This document shows, piece after piece, positions 26,373-35,934 of a stretch of 64,000 nt of DNA (within the stretch, counting starts at the first letter, position 1; each line of letters opens with the position of its first letter). The translations under genes and the position numbers were made by a program. This stretch comes from Leptolyngbyaceae cyanobacterium C42_A2020_001 (GTDB taxonomy: Bacteria > Cyanobacteriota > Cyanobacteriia > Leptolyngbyales > Leptolyngbyaceae). The notes under the pieces are model-generated. The model was not told where the DNA came from. It saw nothing but the letters and a program-made list of their open reading frames with translations, and ran no database searches. The stretch covers positions 1 through 64,000 of the forward strand of contig JACYLN010000059.1 in NCBI GenBank assembly GCA_015272515.1, read 5' to 3'.

Positions 26373-27905
26373 ATGCCGACTTCCGTTGATTTCAGCGGCA
26401 GACCGTTTCATTTTATTGGTGTAGGTGGAATCGGGATGTCTGCGCTAGCGTATATCCTTGCCAAGAGAAATTTACCTGTTTCTGGTTCTGATCTTCGCCT
26501 TAGTCACATTACTCAACGGCTGCAAGAAAACGGAGTTCACATCTTCTGGAGCCAGGATGCCAGCAATCTAAAGTTTTTTCAGTCTGCATCGACTCATCCC
26601 CAAAGCGCGATCGCAGTTGGTACATCTAACCTCAAGGGTTTAGACGGTCAAACTCGGCGTTCGGTTCAATCCACTGCCAGCGTCTTACCCCAAGTCGTTT
26701 GTTCTACAGCAATTCGGGCAAACAACTCTGAGTACCAGGCTGCCTGCGAACTGGGATGCCCAATTTTTCACCGTTCGGATATTTTAGCGGCTCTGATGAG
26801 TGAAGGGCAGGGCATTGCCGTTGCTGGAACTCATGGCAAAACAACAACCAGTAGCCTGATTGGGTATTTGTTGCTGCAAGCCGAACTCGATCCCACGATT
26901 ATTGTGGGAGGTGAAGTTAATGCCTGGCAGGGAAATGCCCGCGTTGGACAAAGTTCCTACATTGTGGCAGAGGCAGATGAATCAGATGGTTCATTAACTA
27001 AATTCTCGGCGGCAATCGGCATTATCACAAATATTGAATTGGACCATATCGACCACTACAACAGTTTGGATGAAGTCGTTGAAACCTTCCAAACGTTCTC
27101 TGAAAATTGTCAAACGTTGATTGGCTGTGTTGACTGTCCAACCGTGAAGGAGCGGCTGAACCCTGCGATTTCCTACAGTTTGGATGCCGCTACTGATGCC
27201 ACCTACACCGTCGATTGTGTCTCCTATCGCGCTGATGGCACAACGGCTAGAGTGTGGGAACGGGGTGTCATTCTCGGTCGGTTGAACTTGAAGCTGTTAG
27301 GTCAACATAACTTGAGCAATGCGCTGGCGGCTGTTGCAGTTGGGCGATTGTTGGGTCTTGATTTTCTCACTATTTCCCGCGCGATCGCGACCTTTGAAGG
27401 GGCACGTCGCCGGATGGAACGGCGTGGCACATTTAACGACATTCTGTTTGTAGATGACTATGCTCACCATCCCAGCGAAATTCGAGTAACACTCGCCGCT
27501 GCCCGTTTGCAAGTTCAAGACTCGCCGATTTCTAGCCGTAAACGCTTAATCGCTGTCTTTCAGCCACATCGATACAGCCGAACCAAAGCTTTCCTATCTG
27601 AATTTGCAGAATCCTTTGCAGATGCAGACCTGGTTGTTTTAAGCGATATTTATAGTGCTGGTGAACCCCAATCAAGCGACCTTAGCGGTGAATCGGTTGC
27701 AGCCCTGATCGCCAAACATCATGAAAACGTTCTCTATCGCTCCTCGCTTCAATCGGTTAGCCAACTACTGACGGAAATCTTGTTGCCAGGTGACCTTGTT
27801 CTCTTCTTGGGTGCTGGAAACCTGAACCAGATTATTCCGGAAGTGATGGCGTTTTATCAGGGTGTTGAACAAGAGCTTTCCCGTGGATGGCGTAACCACG
27901 CCTGA
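26373..27905 (+). CDS. murC: UDP-N-acetylmuramate--L-alanine ligase
   Basis: A 510-residue cytoplasmic ligase adding L-Ala to UDP-MurNAc. The N-terminal Rossmann segment FIGVGGIGMSALA, the ATP loop GTHGKTTTSS, the central DESDGS and the late FQPHRYSRT are all Mur-ligase C signatures. An insertion of some 30-40 residues (about residues 80-110) separates the N-terminal domain from VVCSTAI, as in other cyanobacterial MurC. ATG 26373 has GAGG eight bases upstream. murB follows 87 bp later, the usual cyanobacterial pair. Confidence 0.96.
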   Translation: MPTSVDFSGRPFHFIGVGGIGMSALAYILAKRNLPVSGSDLRLSHITQRLQENGVHIFWSQDASNLKFFQSASTHPQSAIAVGTSNLKGLDGQTRRSVQSTASVLPQVVCSTAIRANNSEYQAACELGCPIFHRSDILAALMSEGQGIAVAGTHGKTTTSSLIGYLLLQAELDPTIIVGGEVNAWQGNARVGQSSYIVAEADESDGSLTKFSAAIGIITNIELDHIDHYNSLDEVVETFQTFSENCQTLIGCVDCPTVKERLNPAISYSLDAATDATYTVDCVSYRADGTTARVWERGVILGRLNLKLLGQHNLSNALAAVAVGRLLGLDFLTISRAIATFEGARRRMERRGTFNDILFVDDYAHHPSEIRVTLAAARLQVQDSPISSRKRLIAVFQPHRYSRTKAFLSEFAESFADADLVVLSDIYSAGEPQSSDLSGESVAALIAKHHENVLYRSSLQSVSQLLTEILLPGDLVLFLGAGNLNQIIPEVMAFYQGVEQELSRGWRNHA

Positions 27906-27992
27906 GTTGATTTGAAAAGATTGTTGCTCGTCACACCTCTCGATAGAGATCTTTAACCGTTTCTGGAAAGGGCATTCTCGTTTAACGCAACC

Positions 27993-28991
27993 ATGACTCT
28001 CTCATACGACCCCCCCAAAGTAGCCGCTCCTGGCTCAAACCTAACTCCCCTGTCTTGCCAGTTTGTGTTCTCCAATCCTGACACTCAAATTCGGCTACCA
28101 CGGACTGATTGTTTGGTCAAATCCAACATTCCATTGGCACACTTAACCTCGTTTCGGGTAGGTGGTCCGGCGGAATGGTATGTGGCTCCTTCTAGCTTAG
28201 AAGAGTTGCAAGCCAGCTTTGAATGGGCTAAAGCAAAGGATTTGCCCATTACATTTCTTGGCGCGGGTTCTAACTTGCTGATTAGCGATCGCGGCTTACC
28301 GGGTCTGGTCGTTGGTACTCGTCGTCTTCGTCAGTCAAACTTTGATACCCGAACCGGACAGGTCACTGTTGGCGCAGGCGAACCATTACCCCGACTGGCA
28401 TGGCAAGCCGCGGAGCGAGGATGGCGAGGCTTGGAATGGGCAGTTGGCATTCCCGGCACGGTTGGAGGGGCAGTTGTGATGAATGCAGGCGCACACGGCG
28501 GCTGTACGGCCGATCACCTCGTCAGTGCTGAGGTGCTGATGCCAAACGGCATGATTAAAACATTAACGACAGCGGAACTGGGCTACGCCTATCGAACGTC
28601 CATTTTGCAGGGCAAAAATTGGACAGTAACCCAGGCAACGTTTCAACTCAAGCCAGGCGATGACCCTGCTCTGCTCACGGCTGAAACCAGCAATCATCTC
28701 AATCATCGTCGTTCAACCCAGCCTTACCATATGCCCAGTTGCGGCAGCGTCTTTCGGAATCCAGGACAATATAAAGCAGGCTGGTTGATTGAGCAAGTTG
28801 GCTTAAAGGGATACCAGATTGGCGGTGCTCAGGTTGCTCAGCGTCATGCAAATTTTATTCTAAACTGCGGCTCTGCCACTGCCACAGACATCTTTCAGTT
28901 GATTCGCCATATTCAACAGGAAGTCGATAGACAATGGCGGCTACGGCTAGAGCCAGAAGTTAGAATTTTAGGCGAGTTTCAGCCAATCTAA
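27993..28991 (+). CDS. murB: UDP-N-acetylenolpyruvoylglucosamine reductase
   Basis: A 332-residue FAD enzyme that reduces enolpyruvyl-UDP-GlcNAc to UDP-MurNAc. Its FAD-binding stretch includes [19 protein letters not shown] and [22 protein letters not shown]. The active-site block [10 protein letters not shown] and the late IEQVGLKG support a type II (short) MurB. The first 35 residues are a poorly conserved extension; the core begins near [12 protein letters not shown]. It follows murC in the same direction, giving consecutive steps in wall-precursor synthesis. Confidence 0.96.
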   Translation: MTLSYDPPKVAAPGSNLTPLSCQFVFSNPDTQIRLPRTDCLVKSNIPLAHLTSFRVGGPAEWYVAPSSLEELQASFEWAKAKDLPITFLGAGSNLLISDRGLPGLVVGTRRLRQSNFDTRTGQVTVGAGEPLPRLAWQAAERGWRGLEWAVGIPGTVGGAVVMNAGAHGGCTADHLVSAEVLMPNGMIKTLTTAELGYAYRTSILQGKNWTVTQATFQLKPGDDPALLTAETSNHLNHRRSTQPYHMPSCGSVFRNPGQYKAGWLIEQVGLKGYQIGGAQVAQRHANFILNCGSATATDIFQLIRHIQQEVDRQWRLRLEPEVRILGEFQPI

Positions 28992-29122
28992 CGAACAATC
29001 GGCAATTGCCTCCAGCGATCGCCTTTCTCCTATCCTAATTTTGCGAAAGCTAAACTTGGATGGATCAGCAGTGTCATAATGGGACAACTGCTAATTTTGA
29101 ACTCTTACCTCAACAGCGCATT

Positions 29123-29467
29123 ATGTCACAAGGACAGGGATTTGGCTTCGGGCTTGGCAAGATGAAAGAACTTGCAGAAGCCTTTAAGAAAGCTCAACAG
29201 GTTCAAGAAGGGGCTAAAAAGCTTCAGGAAGAGCTTGAGCAGATGGAAATTGAAGGTGAATCTGGCGGTGGCTCAGTCAAAGTCGTACTGAGTGGAAACC
29301 AGGAACCGCTTCGGGTCAGTATTTCACCTGACGTTTTGGCAGAAGGGGCTGAAGTCCTTTCTGACTTAGTTACAGCAGCAATGAAGGATGCCTACAACAA
29401 ATCAACTGCAACCATGCGGGAGCGGATGGAAGAGCTAACTGGCGGATTAAACCTGCCCGGAATGTAA
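29123..29467 (+). CDS. YbaB/EbfC family nucleoid-associated protein
   Basis: A 114-residue homodimeric DNA-binding protein. It starts with a short glycine-rich leader ([10 protein letters not shown]), then the coiled helix [20 protein letters not shown] and the beta segment [16 protein letters not shown], all typical of YbaB. The frame opens at 29060, but ATG 29123 gives the family's normal length. Such proteins coat DNA and affect gene expression. It lies just after murB and may be cotranscribed with it. Confidence 0.9.
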   Translation: MSQGQGFGFGLGKMKELAEAFKKAQQVQEGAKKLQEELEQMEIEGESGGGSVKVVLSGNQEPLRVSISPDVLAEGAEVLSDLVTAAMKDAYNKSTATMRERMEELTGGLNLPGM

Positions 29468-29509
29468 CCTTCATCCATTTCAGTTGACGGTTATTGGATG
29501 CAATGAGAC

Positions 29510-29530
29510 ACCGGGGGTTTCCCCGGTTTC
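29510..29530 (+). terminator. Likely terminator after ybaB
   Basis: ACCGGGG (29510-29516) pairs with CCCCGGT (29521-29527) around four bases and runs into TTCCGTTT. It lies 43 bases past the ybaB stop and before the phosphatase start. Confidence 0.6.
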
Positions 29531-29555
29531 CGTTTGTAAACTGGTAATAACTCTC

Positions 29556-30047
29556 ATGCCATACAAACTCTTGTTTGTTTGCTTAGGAAATATTTGTCGA
29601 TCGCCCGCCGCCGAAAACATCATGAACCATCTGATTGAACAGGCAGGGCTGAGCGATAAAATTGTTTGTGATTCAGCCGGAACCTCGAGTTATCACACGG
29701 GCGATCCGCCTGATCGCCGCATGACGGCTGCGGCTGCCAGTAAACTTGGAATCAAATTGCGAGGATGTGCTCGCCAATTCACTAAGGCTGACTTTGAGGA
29801 GTTCGATCTGATTTTGGCAATGGATCGGGAGAATTTCGCCAACATCTGCTATCTCGACCCCACAGGCAGCTACCAACACAAAGTGCGGCTGATGTGTGAC
29901 TTTTGTACCCGTCACAGCTTAAAAGAAGTGCCTGACCCCTATTACGGTGGGGTAGAGGGCTTTAATCAAGTCTTAGATTTGCTCATGGATGCTTGTGAGG
30001 GATTGTTGGGCTACGTTCTCAACGAGATTACCTACCCTTCACACTAA
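29556..30047 (+). CDS. Low-molecular-weight protein tyrosine phosphatase
   Basis: A 163-residue cysteine phosphatase. The N-terminal loop VCLGNICRSP is the C-x5-R-S/T active site, and VPDPYYGG near residue 128 holds the general-acid aspartate. Length and start at MPYKLLFVCLGN are normal; the upstream open frame (from 29484) lies inside the terminator and was rejected. In bacteria the class often controls exopolysaccharide export through tyrosine kinases, but no such kinase is beside it. Its stop overlaps the end of the convergent response-regulator gene by nine bases. Confidence 0.93.
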   Translation: MPYKLLFVCLGNICRSPAAENIMNHLIEQAGLSDKIVCDSAGTSSYHTGDPPDRRMTAAAASKLGIKLRGCARQFTKADFEEFDLILAMDRENFANICYLDPTGSYQHKVRLMCDFCTRHSLKEVPDPYYGGVEGFNQVLDLLMDACEGLLGYVLNEITYPSH

Positions 30048-30701
30048 GTGATGATCTACCGCGAACCTTAAGAGTTCGGAGCGGTTACTGGTATCAGTTT
30101 TATGTAACAGACTACTTACGTGTTTCTCGACCGTTCGCGGGCTGAGATGCAGACGTTCACCAATTTGCATGTTCGACAACCCCTCTGACAGAAGCGTTAA
30201 CACTTCCTTCTCACGGGGTGTGAAAGCAATGGTTATATCTATTGGCATTGTTGAAAGTTGGGGCGCAGTGGTACTATCGGTCGCGACTAGCGCTGATACC
30301 GTTCGCGATCGCCATTCTGCCTCGATCATTTGCAACCGCTCCAGCAAATTTCGCACAATCACTCCCAGTTCTTGCAGTTCAAACGGTTTTGGCAAATAAA
30401 CATCACAGCCTAACTGATAACCACGAATGCGATCGCGCGTTTCAGTTCGCGCTGTTAGAAAAACAACAGGAAGCAACCGCAACGCTGGACGCTGCCGTAC
30501 CTGCCGCACAAACTCGTATCCATCCATTTGCGGCATTGTCACATCGGTAACAATTAAGTGGGGCTGAAATTCATCCACAAGTTTCATCGCTTCAGAACCA
30601 TTTTCAGCCGCAACAACTGAATAACCAGCAGCCTCAAGGTAATCACTGATTGCTAAACGTGTCCCCAGATCATCATCAGCCACCAATATTGTCAGAGGCA
30701 T
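30039..30701 (-). CDS. NarL/FixJ-type response regulator, Rre1/Ycf29-like
   Basis: A 220-residue regulator. The receiver domain (residues 1-120) has the acidic pair in VADDD, the phosphorylated Asp in LIVTDVTMPQMDG, the Thr in FLTART and the Lys in YLPKPFE. The C-terminal LuxR-type helix-turn-helix (about 155-220) reads TPREKEVLTLLSEGLSNMQIG and LSPRTVEKHVSSLLHK. The N-terminal half closely resembles cyanobacterial Rre1, partner of Hik34 in heat and redox responses, and plastid Ycf29; this is from memory. No kinase gene is adjacent. ATG 30701 starts the receiver at its usual point. Confidence 0.85.
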   Translation of the reverse strand: MPLTILVADDDLGTRLAISDYLEAAGYSVVAAENGSEAMKLVDEFQPHLIVTDVTMPQMDGYEFVRQVRQRPALRLLPVVFLTARTETRDRIRGYQLGCDVYLPKPFELQELGVIVRNLLERLQMIEAEWRSRTVSALVATDSTTAPQLSTMPIDITIAFTPREKEVLTLLSEGLSNMQIGERLHLSPRTVEKHVSSLLHKTDTSNRSELLRFAVDHHLV

Positions 30702-31520
30702 GGGGCAAAAAGCTATAAACAGAATCAATCCCTAGAGTACGTCATGTCGCTCTGAATCAGGTCAGCTTTTAGCAAGATCTATCGAGAAGATTCAATGATT
30801 TGCCTGCATTTCCTACTTTGAATGGTCACCCAATCTCCTTACTAGACAGCAGTTCTGCATCATTTAGTTCTCATTTTGAGCGGCTGAACACTTATTTGAT
30901 GAACTTGTGAAGAATTTATTTGGAGCAAAGGGTAATCTTTAGCACACCCGTACAAACATCAAAATGCTATGAATTCAAGGTATCTGCCTTAAATCCTCTG
31001 CATTCTCCATCTATACAAACTTCAATGCCTCAGTAAAGTTAAGGTGAAAAGACAATTTGCCTCATTGAGGACTGAAAATTCTACGTATATATTCTGAATA
31101 GTGTATAGGTTAAAACTCTGAAGCGACGCGTTACTCGCAGCGCGCACCTAAGCAAAACTACTTGGAGTGAGGTTGACAAAGCACATAACCCATGAAGAGC
31201 ACCTTTAAGGATTCCTCCCATCCGTGTTTTGTTAACCAATTCATAAGTTCAGAAAGGTAAGCTTGCAGCCACGTATATTCACTTTGCTGCGTTAAGCCAT
31301 CCCAATTAACCTAAGGCTCACCTAACCTTCAAAGACTCATTGGATGCGATCGCCTGTGTGCTTTTGATCACTTGCAAGCAAAGAGCTTGGTTTTATGGCA
31401 GTTTGCTATGCAATCTACGCTTGAGGCGATAGTTTCCAGAGAGTACTGAGTTGTTTTGTTCCAGTTGCATTGGTTTTCTCTCGTACCTGTCAACCCCCTT
31501 TTATCAACACCTCAACCGCT
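30702..31520. other. Long intergenic region upstream of the aminotransferase gene
   Basis: About 820 bases with no coding frame that has both a ribosome site and protein-like composition. It is A+T-rich to about 31120, then more mixed. A TTGACA at about 31173 could be a -35 box, but I see no good -10 at the right distance. It is long enough to hold a small RNA gene or a decayed gene. Confidence 0.4.
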
Positions 31521-32744
31521 ATGAAAAAGTTAAGCGTTCCCTTCTCCAGACTGCATACTACCGGAAATGAGTTGACCTATTTGCAACAAGCTATTGAGAG
31601 TGGTCAAATCGCCGGTGATGGCTCATTTACAAAACGTTGTCAGTCCTGGTTGAAGGAACATTTTGGCAGCCAGAAGGTTTTGCTGACCAACTCCTGTACC
31701 GCTGCGCTGGAGATGGCTGCCATTCTGGCAGATATTCAGCCAGGTGACGAAGTCATCATGCCATCTTATACGTTTGTTTCTACCGCAAACGCTGTTGTGT
31801 TGCGGGGTGGCGTTCCTGTGTTTGTAGATATTCGCCCTGATACGCTCAACCTAGACGAGGCGCAGGTAGAAGCGGCGATCACATCAAAAACAAAGGCAAT
31901 TTGCCCGGTGCATTACGCTGGGGTCGGCTCCGAAATGGATGAGATCCTGGCGATCGCAAATCGATACGGGTTGACTGTGATTGAAGATGCAGCTCAAGGT
32001 TCCTTCGCTCGGTACAAAGACAAGCCCCTGGGAACGTTTGGCAATCTGTCTGCCTTTAGCTTCCACGCAACAAAAAACATTGTTTCTGGGGAAGGCGGCG
32101 CACTCGTAATCAACGATCCCGAAATGGTTGAGCGGGCAGAAATTATTTGGGAAAAAGGCACAAACCGCAGCCAGTTTTTCCGGGGCGAAGTTGATAAGTA
32201 TACTTGGGTTGATGTTGGTTCGTCTTTCCTCCCCAGCGAACTAACGGCTGCCTTTTTGTATTCTCAATTAGAGCAAGGCGAAGCAATTACTCAACGGCGA
32301 TTGGCATGCTGGAATCGCTATCACTGGGCGTTTGCAAAGCTAGACTTTGAGGGATTGGTAAAACGTCCAAATGTTCCCCTCCATTGCCAACACAACGCTC
32401 ACATTTATTACTTGATGCTGGATAGTTTGGAAACTCGGACGCAGGTATTGGCGCACCTCAAGGCGCACGGCGTGCAGGCAACATTTCACTATGTCCCATT
32501 GCACAGTTCGCCCGCTGGTCAAAAGTTTGGGCGTACAGCAGGCAATTTGGCTGTTACGAATGATATTAGCGATCGCATTTTGCGGTTGCCCATGTCTGCC
32601 AATATGACTCTGGACGAGGTTGATCAAATTATCACGCTGGTGTTTGAAGCTCTAGGCGCGCGCTGGAGTGTACGGACTATGTTCTATCAACCTTATCAAC
32701 AGCGGAAGGTTGTGCAACAAGATCGCGCCCTGAGCCGCATCTAA
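31521..32744 (+). CDS. DegT/DnrJ/EryC1-family sugar aminotransferase, WecE/RffA-like
   Basis: A 407-residue PLP enzyme. VLLTNSCTAALEM, MPSYTFVSTANAVVLRGG and VIEDAAQG form the cofactor pocket, and the PLP lysine lies in SFHATKNIVSGEGG. It most resembles dTDP-4-amino-4,6-dideoxygalactose transaminase (WecE/RffA), which makes TDP-Fuc4N for surface polysaccharides. ATG 31521 begins at KKLSVPFS, the usual start. No other sugar-nucleotide genes are adjacent, so the product in this organism is inferred from family only. A strong terminator separates it from murF. Confidence 0.88.
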   Translation: MKKLSVPFSRLHTTGNELTYLQQAIESGQIAGDGSFTKRCQSWLKEHFGSQKVLLTNSCTAALEMAAILADIQPGDEVIMPSYTFVSTANAVVLRGGVPVFVDIRPDTLNLDEAQVEAAITSKTKAICPVHYAGVGSEMDEILAIANRYGLTVIEDAAQGSFARYKDKPLGTFGNLSAFSFHATKNIVSGEGGALVINDPEMVERAEIIWEKGTNRSQFFRGEVDKYTWVDVGSSFLPSELTAAFLYSQLEQGEAITQRRLACWNRYHWAFAKLDFEGLVKRPNVPLHCQHNAHIYYLMLDSLETRTQVLAHLKAHGVQATFHYVPLHSSPAGQKFGRTAGNLAVTNDISDRILRLPMSANMTLDEVDQIITLVFEALGARWSVRTMFYQPYQQRKVVQQDRALSRI

Positions 32745-32777
32745 GCAACAACTTTGTTTAGAGATGAGGTGAGAGCG

Positions 32778-32810
32778 GTGGAGACGGGTTTACCCGTTCT
32801 CCACTTTTTT
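32778..32810 (+). terminator. Intrinsic terminator after the aminotransferase gene
   Basis: GTGGAGA-CGGG pairs with CCCG-TTCTCCAC, with one bulged base, and the stem runs into six T at 32805-32810. Confidence 0.85.
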
Positions 32811-32879
32811 AGTTGCCGAGGCTTGCAAAGAGACAACGCTTCAACGTTCAATGGCACCTAGACCCTTAGCAGCGCGATC

Positions 32880-34292
32880 ATGACTTGTCAGGCAACTCCT
32901 GCTCAGCTTATTTCTCTCCTGGATGCGACTCCCATCAATGGGGTAGATGCTGTATTGGCAACCCTTGCAACTGGCATTACTACCGATACCCGCAGCCTCA
33001 AACCTGGTGAGGTCTTTTTGGCATTGCGAGGAGAAACCTTTGATGGTCACACTTTTATTGAAACCGCTTTTGGGAAAGGCGCGATCGCTACAATTGTCGA
33101 TTCTTCATTCCCGATTTCTGATTCCCAATTGCCCGGACCCCATCTCCTACTTCAAGTTCCAAATACGCTGAACGCCTATCAAGCGATCGCCCATTGGTGG
33201 CGTACTCAGTTCACAAACCCTGTTATCGCCGTCACAGGTTCCGTGGGCAAGACTACAACCAAAGAACTGATTGCAGCGGTTTTATCCGTGCCTCATGGTT
33301 CAGACATAGCCCCGCAAGTGCTCAAAAGTCAGGCAAATTTTAACAACGAGATTGGAGTACCTAAAACTCTGTTAGAACTCGGATCTGAACATGATTTTGC
33401 GATCGTTGAAATGGGAATGCGGGCACGGGGAGAAATTGCCCTGTTAAGCCAAATTGCCCAGCCAGATATTGCGGTGATTACGAACGTGGGAACGGCACAT
33501 ATTGGACGGTTGGGATCGGAAGCAGCGATCGCCCAGGCAAAGTGCGAACTATTGGCCGAAATGCCAACCCACAGCGTCGCCATTCTGAATCATGACAATC
33601 CCTTACTGCTCCAAACTGCACAATCTGTTTGGCAAGGCAAAACCGTGACGTTTGGCTTAGAAGGCGGTGATATTCACGGGCAGCTAGTATCTCCGGATCT
33701 ACTACGAGTCGATGGCATGAATTTACCATTGCCACTTCCCGGTCGTCACAATGCGCTCAATTACCTGGCAGCGTTAGCAGTTGCAAAAGTCCTGGGGCTA
33801 GATTGGGCACCGCTGACCGCAGGGCTATCACTTGAGTTGCCAGGGGGACGGGCGAAACGGTTAGAGTTACCGAACGATGTAGTGATTTTGGATGAAACCT
33901 ACAATGCTGGATTGGAATCGATGCTGGCATCCTTGCATCTGCTGGCACAAACGTCCGGTCAACGTCACATTGCGGTGTTGGGCACGATGAAAGAATTGGG
34001 AGAGAGATCGCCGGAATTTCATCACACAGTCGGCACATTGGTACAGCAACTCCAGCTTGATCACCTGTTAATTTTGGCAGAAGAACCCGAAGCGACTGCA
34101 ATGCAAACAGGCGCAGGCACCGTCCCATCTGAACAATTTGCGAATCATGCGGCAGTGGTCGAGCGATTGCAAAACTTGGTGCAACCCGGCGATCGCCTCT
34201 TGTTCAAAGCATCCCGTGCTGTGGGACTGGATCAGGTGGTTACTCAGTTTAGTCAAGCTTACGGCAGTCGCTCAGCATCGAAGTCGCTTTAA
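32880..34292 (+). CDS. murF: UDP-N-acetylmuramoyl-tripeptide--D-alanyl-D-alanine ligase
   Basis: A 470-residue Mur ligase that adds D-Ala-D-Ala to the UDP-MurNAc tripeptide. The N-terminal substrate domain has TDTRSLKPGEVFLALRG, the ATP loop is TGSVGKTTTKELI, NFNNEIGVP and EMGMRARGEI follow, and the C-terminal domain has LDETYNAGLESM and GTMKELG. Length is normal. It is preceded by a strong terminator, so it has its own promoter; proA follows 53 bp later. Confidence 0.96.
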   Translation: MTCQATPAQLISLLDATPINGVDAVLATLATGITTDTRSLKPGEVFLALRGETFDGHTFIETAFGKGAIATIVDSSFPISDSQLPGPHLLLQVPNTLNAYQAIAHWWRTQFTNPVIAVTGSVGKTTTKELIAAVLSVPHGSDIAPQVLKSQANFNNEIGVPKTLLELGSEHDFAIVEMGMRARGEIALLSQIAQPDIAVITNVGTAHIGRLGSEAAIAQAKCELLAEMPTHSVAILNHDNPLLLQTAQSVWQGKTVTFGLEGGDIHGQLVSPDLLRVDGMNLPLPLPGRHNALNYLAALAVAKVLGLDWAPLTAGLSLELPGGRAKRLELPNDVVILDETYNAGLESMLASLHLLAQTSGQRHIAVLGTMKELGERSPEFHHTVGTLVQQLQLDHLLILAEEPEATAMQTGAGTVPSEQFANHAAVVERLQNLVQPGDRLLFKASRAVGLDQVVTQFSQAYGSRSASKSL

Positions 34293-34345
34293 TTTTTCAC
34301 GTAGACTGGAGTAGTCTGCTTTTGTTATCAAGTTGGTGATTGGCG

Positions 34346-35662
34346 ATGGTCTCCCCTGCAACGGTTGCTCCAAATTCCACAGCATCTTTAGTCGAAATGG
34401 CTCAACGCACCAGAGCCAGTGCCCGTTTGTTAGGAACAACGCCAACCGAACAGAAAAATCAGGCATTAGAAGCGATCGCGCGATCATTAGAAGCGTCTGC
34501 ACCGGAGATTTTGGCGGCAAACCAGGCAGATTGCGAAGCCGCAAAAGCAGATGGCATTCCCAGTGCGCTGTATGCTCGCTTGAAACTGGACGACACAAAG
34601 CTGAAGGGTGCGATCGCGGGTGTACGTGATGTGGCTAAACTGCCCGACCCCATTGGAACCATTCAACTCCATCGTGAACTGGATACTGGCTTGGAACTGA
34701 AACGAGTAACCTGTCCGCTGGGTGTGTTGGGCGTGATTTTTGAAGCCCGCCCCGATGCGGTAGTGCAAATTTCCAGTCTGGCAGTAAAGTCTGGCAATGG
34801 CGTGATCCTCAAAGGTGGCAAGGAGGCGATTCGCTCCTGTGAAGCACTGGTAAAAGCAATTCAACAAGGCTTGGAACAGGTTGGCATTGATCCAGCCGTC
34901 GTGCAACTATTGACCACGCGAGAAGAAACCCTGGAATTGTTGAAACTCGACCAGTACGTAGATTTGATTATTCCCAGAGGCTCCAATTCGTTTGTGCGGT
35001 TTGTGCAAGATAATACTCGCATTCCTGTGTTGGGGCACGCCGATGGCATTTGCCATGTGTATGTAGACAAGACGGCGGATGTTCAGCAAGCGATCGCCAT
35101 TACGCTAGACTCCAAAATTCAATATCCAGCAGCTTGCAATGCCGTAGAAACCTTGTTGGTGCACCAAGCGATCGCGACTGATTTTTTGCTGGAAGCCGTC
35201 ACCGTTCTGCAAGCCAAAAATGTAGAACTGCGCGGAGATGCTCGCACGTTGGAAATTTTGAACATCAAGCCCGCGACTGAAGCCGATTGGTCAACCGAAT
35301 ACAGTGACCTGATTTTGGCGATCAAAATTGTCGATTCGTTGGAGGACGCGATCGCCCACATCAACACCTACGGATCGAGACATACGGAAGCGATCGTCAC
35401 AAACCATGCAGAGACAGCAAAAACCTTCATGGCGCAAGTCGATGCCGCAGGGGTCTATCACAACTGCTCCACGCGCTTTGCTGATGGTTTTCGCTACGGT
35501 TTTGGCGCAGAAGTGGGCATCAGTACCCAAAAAATGCCGCCCCGCGGACCCGTTGGGTTAGAAGGCTTGGTAACTTACAAGTATCAACTGGAAGGCAATG
35601 GACACATCGTTGCCACCTACGCAGGCTCCAACGCCAAACCCTTCACTCACCGGAATTTGTAG
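34346..35662 (+). CDS. proA: Gamma-glutamyl phosphate reductase
   Basis: A 438-residue NADPH-dependent aldehyde dehydrogenase-fold enzyme, second step of proline synthesis. The region [10 protein letters not shown] and [12 protein letters not shown] belongs to the cofactor site, the catalytic cysteine lies in [13 protein letters not shown], and [13 protein letters not shown], with the PRGPVGL segment that follows, marks the C-terminus. ATG 34346 is the first Met; a TTG two codons earlier opens the frame. It follows murF and may be read from the same transcript. proB is not in the window. Confidence 0.95.
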   Translation: MVSPATVAPNSTASLVEMAQRTRASARLLGTTPTEQKNQALEAIARSLEASAPEILAANQADCEAAKADGIPSALYARLKLDDTKLKGAIAGVRDVAKLPDPIGTIQLHRELDTGLELKRVTCPLGVLGVIFEARPDAVVQISSLAVKSGNGVILKGGKEAIRSCEALVKAIQQGLEQVGIDPAVVQLLTTREETLELLKLDQYVDLIIPRGSNSFVRFVQDNTRIPVLGHADGICHVYVDKTADVQQAIAITLDSKIQYPAACNAVETLLVHQAIATDFLLEAVTVLQAKNVELRGDARTLEILNIKPATEADWSTEYSDLILAIKIVDSLEDAIAHINTYGSRHTEAIVTNHAETAKTFMAQVDAAGVYHNCSTRFADGFRYGFGAEVGISTQKMPPRGPVGLEGLVTYKYQLEGNGHIVATYAGSNAKPFTHRNL

Positions 35663-35701
35663 TAAATGTAGCCTGTAATTTCTTAAGCTTCTCGGACTCT
35701 T

Positions 35702-35887
35702 CTATTTTTTGGCTTTCCTACACCACCGGTCTACAGCACGAGCCAATTCTTCACCTTTTAGTGCTGAATTCTTTGCTTTCTCCAAACAACTTTCAATGTC
35801 TTCGATTTGTGAACCTGGATAAGATTTCACTATCCCATGCACAATCGCATTTCTGCATAAGCGCCATTCATCAACCTCTTGCTGCAA
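35702..35887 (-). pseudogene. HEPN-like C-terminal fragment (remnant)
   Basis: A 61-residue frame starting at TTG. The stretch LCRNAIVHG carries the R-x4-H motif and 'RNxIVHG' wording typical of HEPN ribonuclease domains, found in toxin-antitoxin and RNA-targeting proteins. The frame is open for only 12 more codons upstream (to a TGA near 35924), too short for a full HEPN helical bundle of about 110-130 residues. It is therefore best read as the tail of a decayed gene wedged between proA and the SbcD-like gene. A short intact protein is the alternative. Confidence 0.4.
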
Positions 35888-35934
35888 AACGCTGCATTCT
35901 TGACTTTCCTTGGGAGTGGGAAGTCAAGTGAAGT

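Noticed and set aside
29484-29555. Upstream extension of the tyrosine phosphatase frame
   Set aside because: It passes through the hairpin that I read as the ybaB terminator, and the conserved protein starts at 29556.
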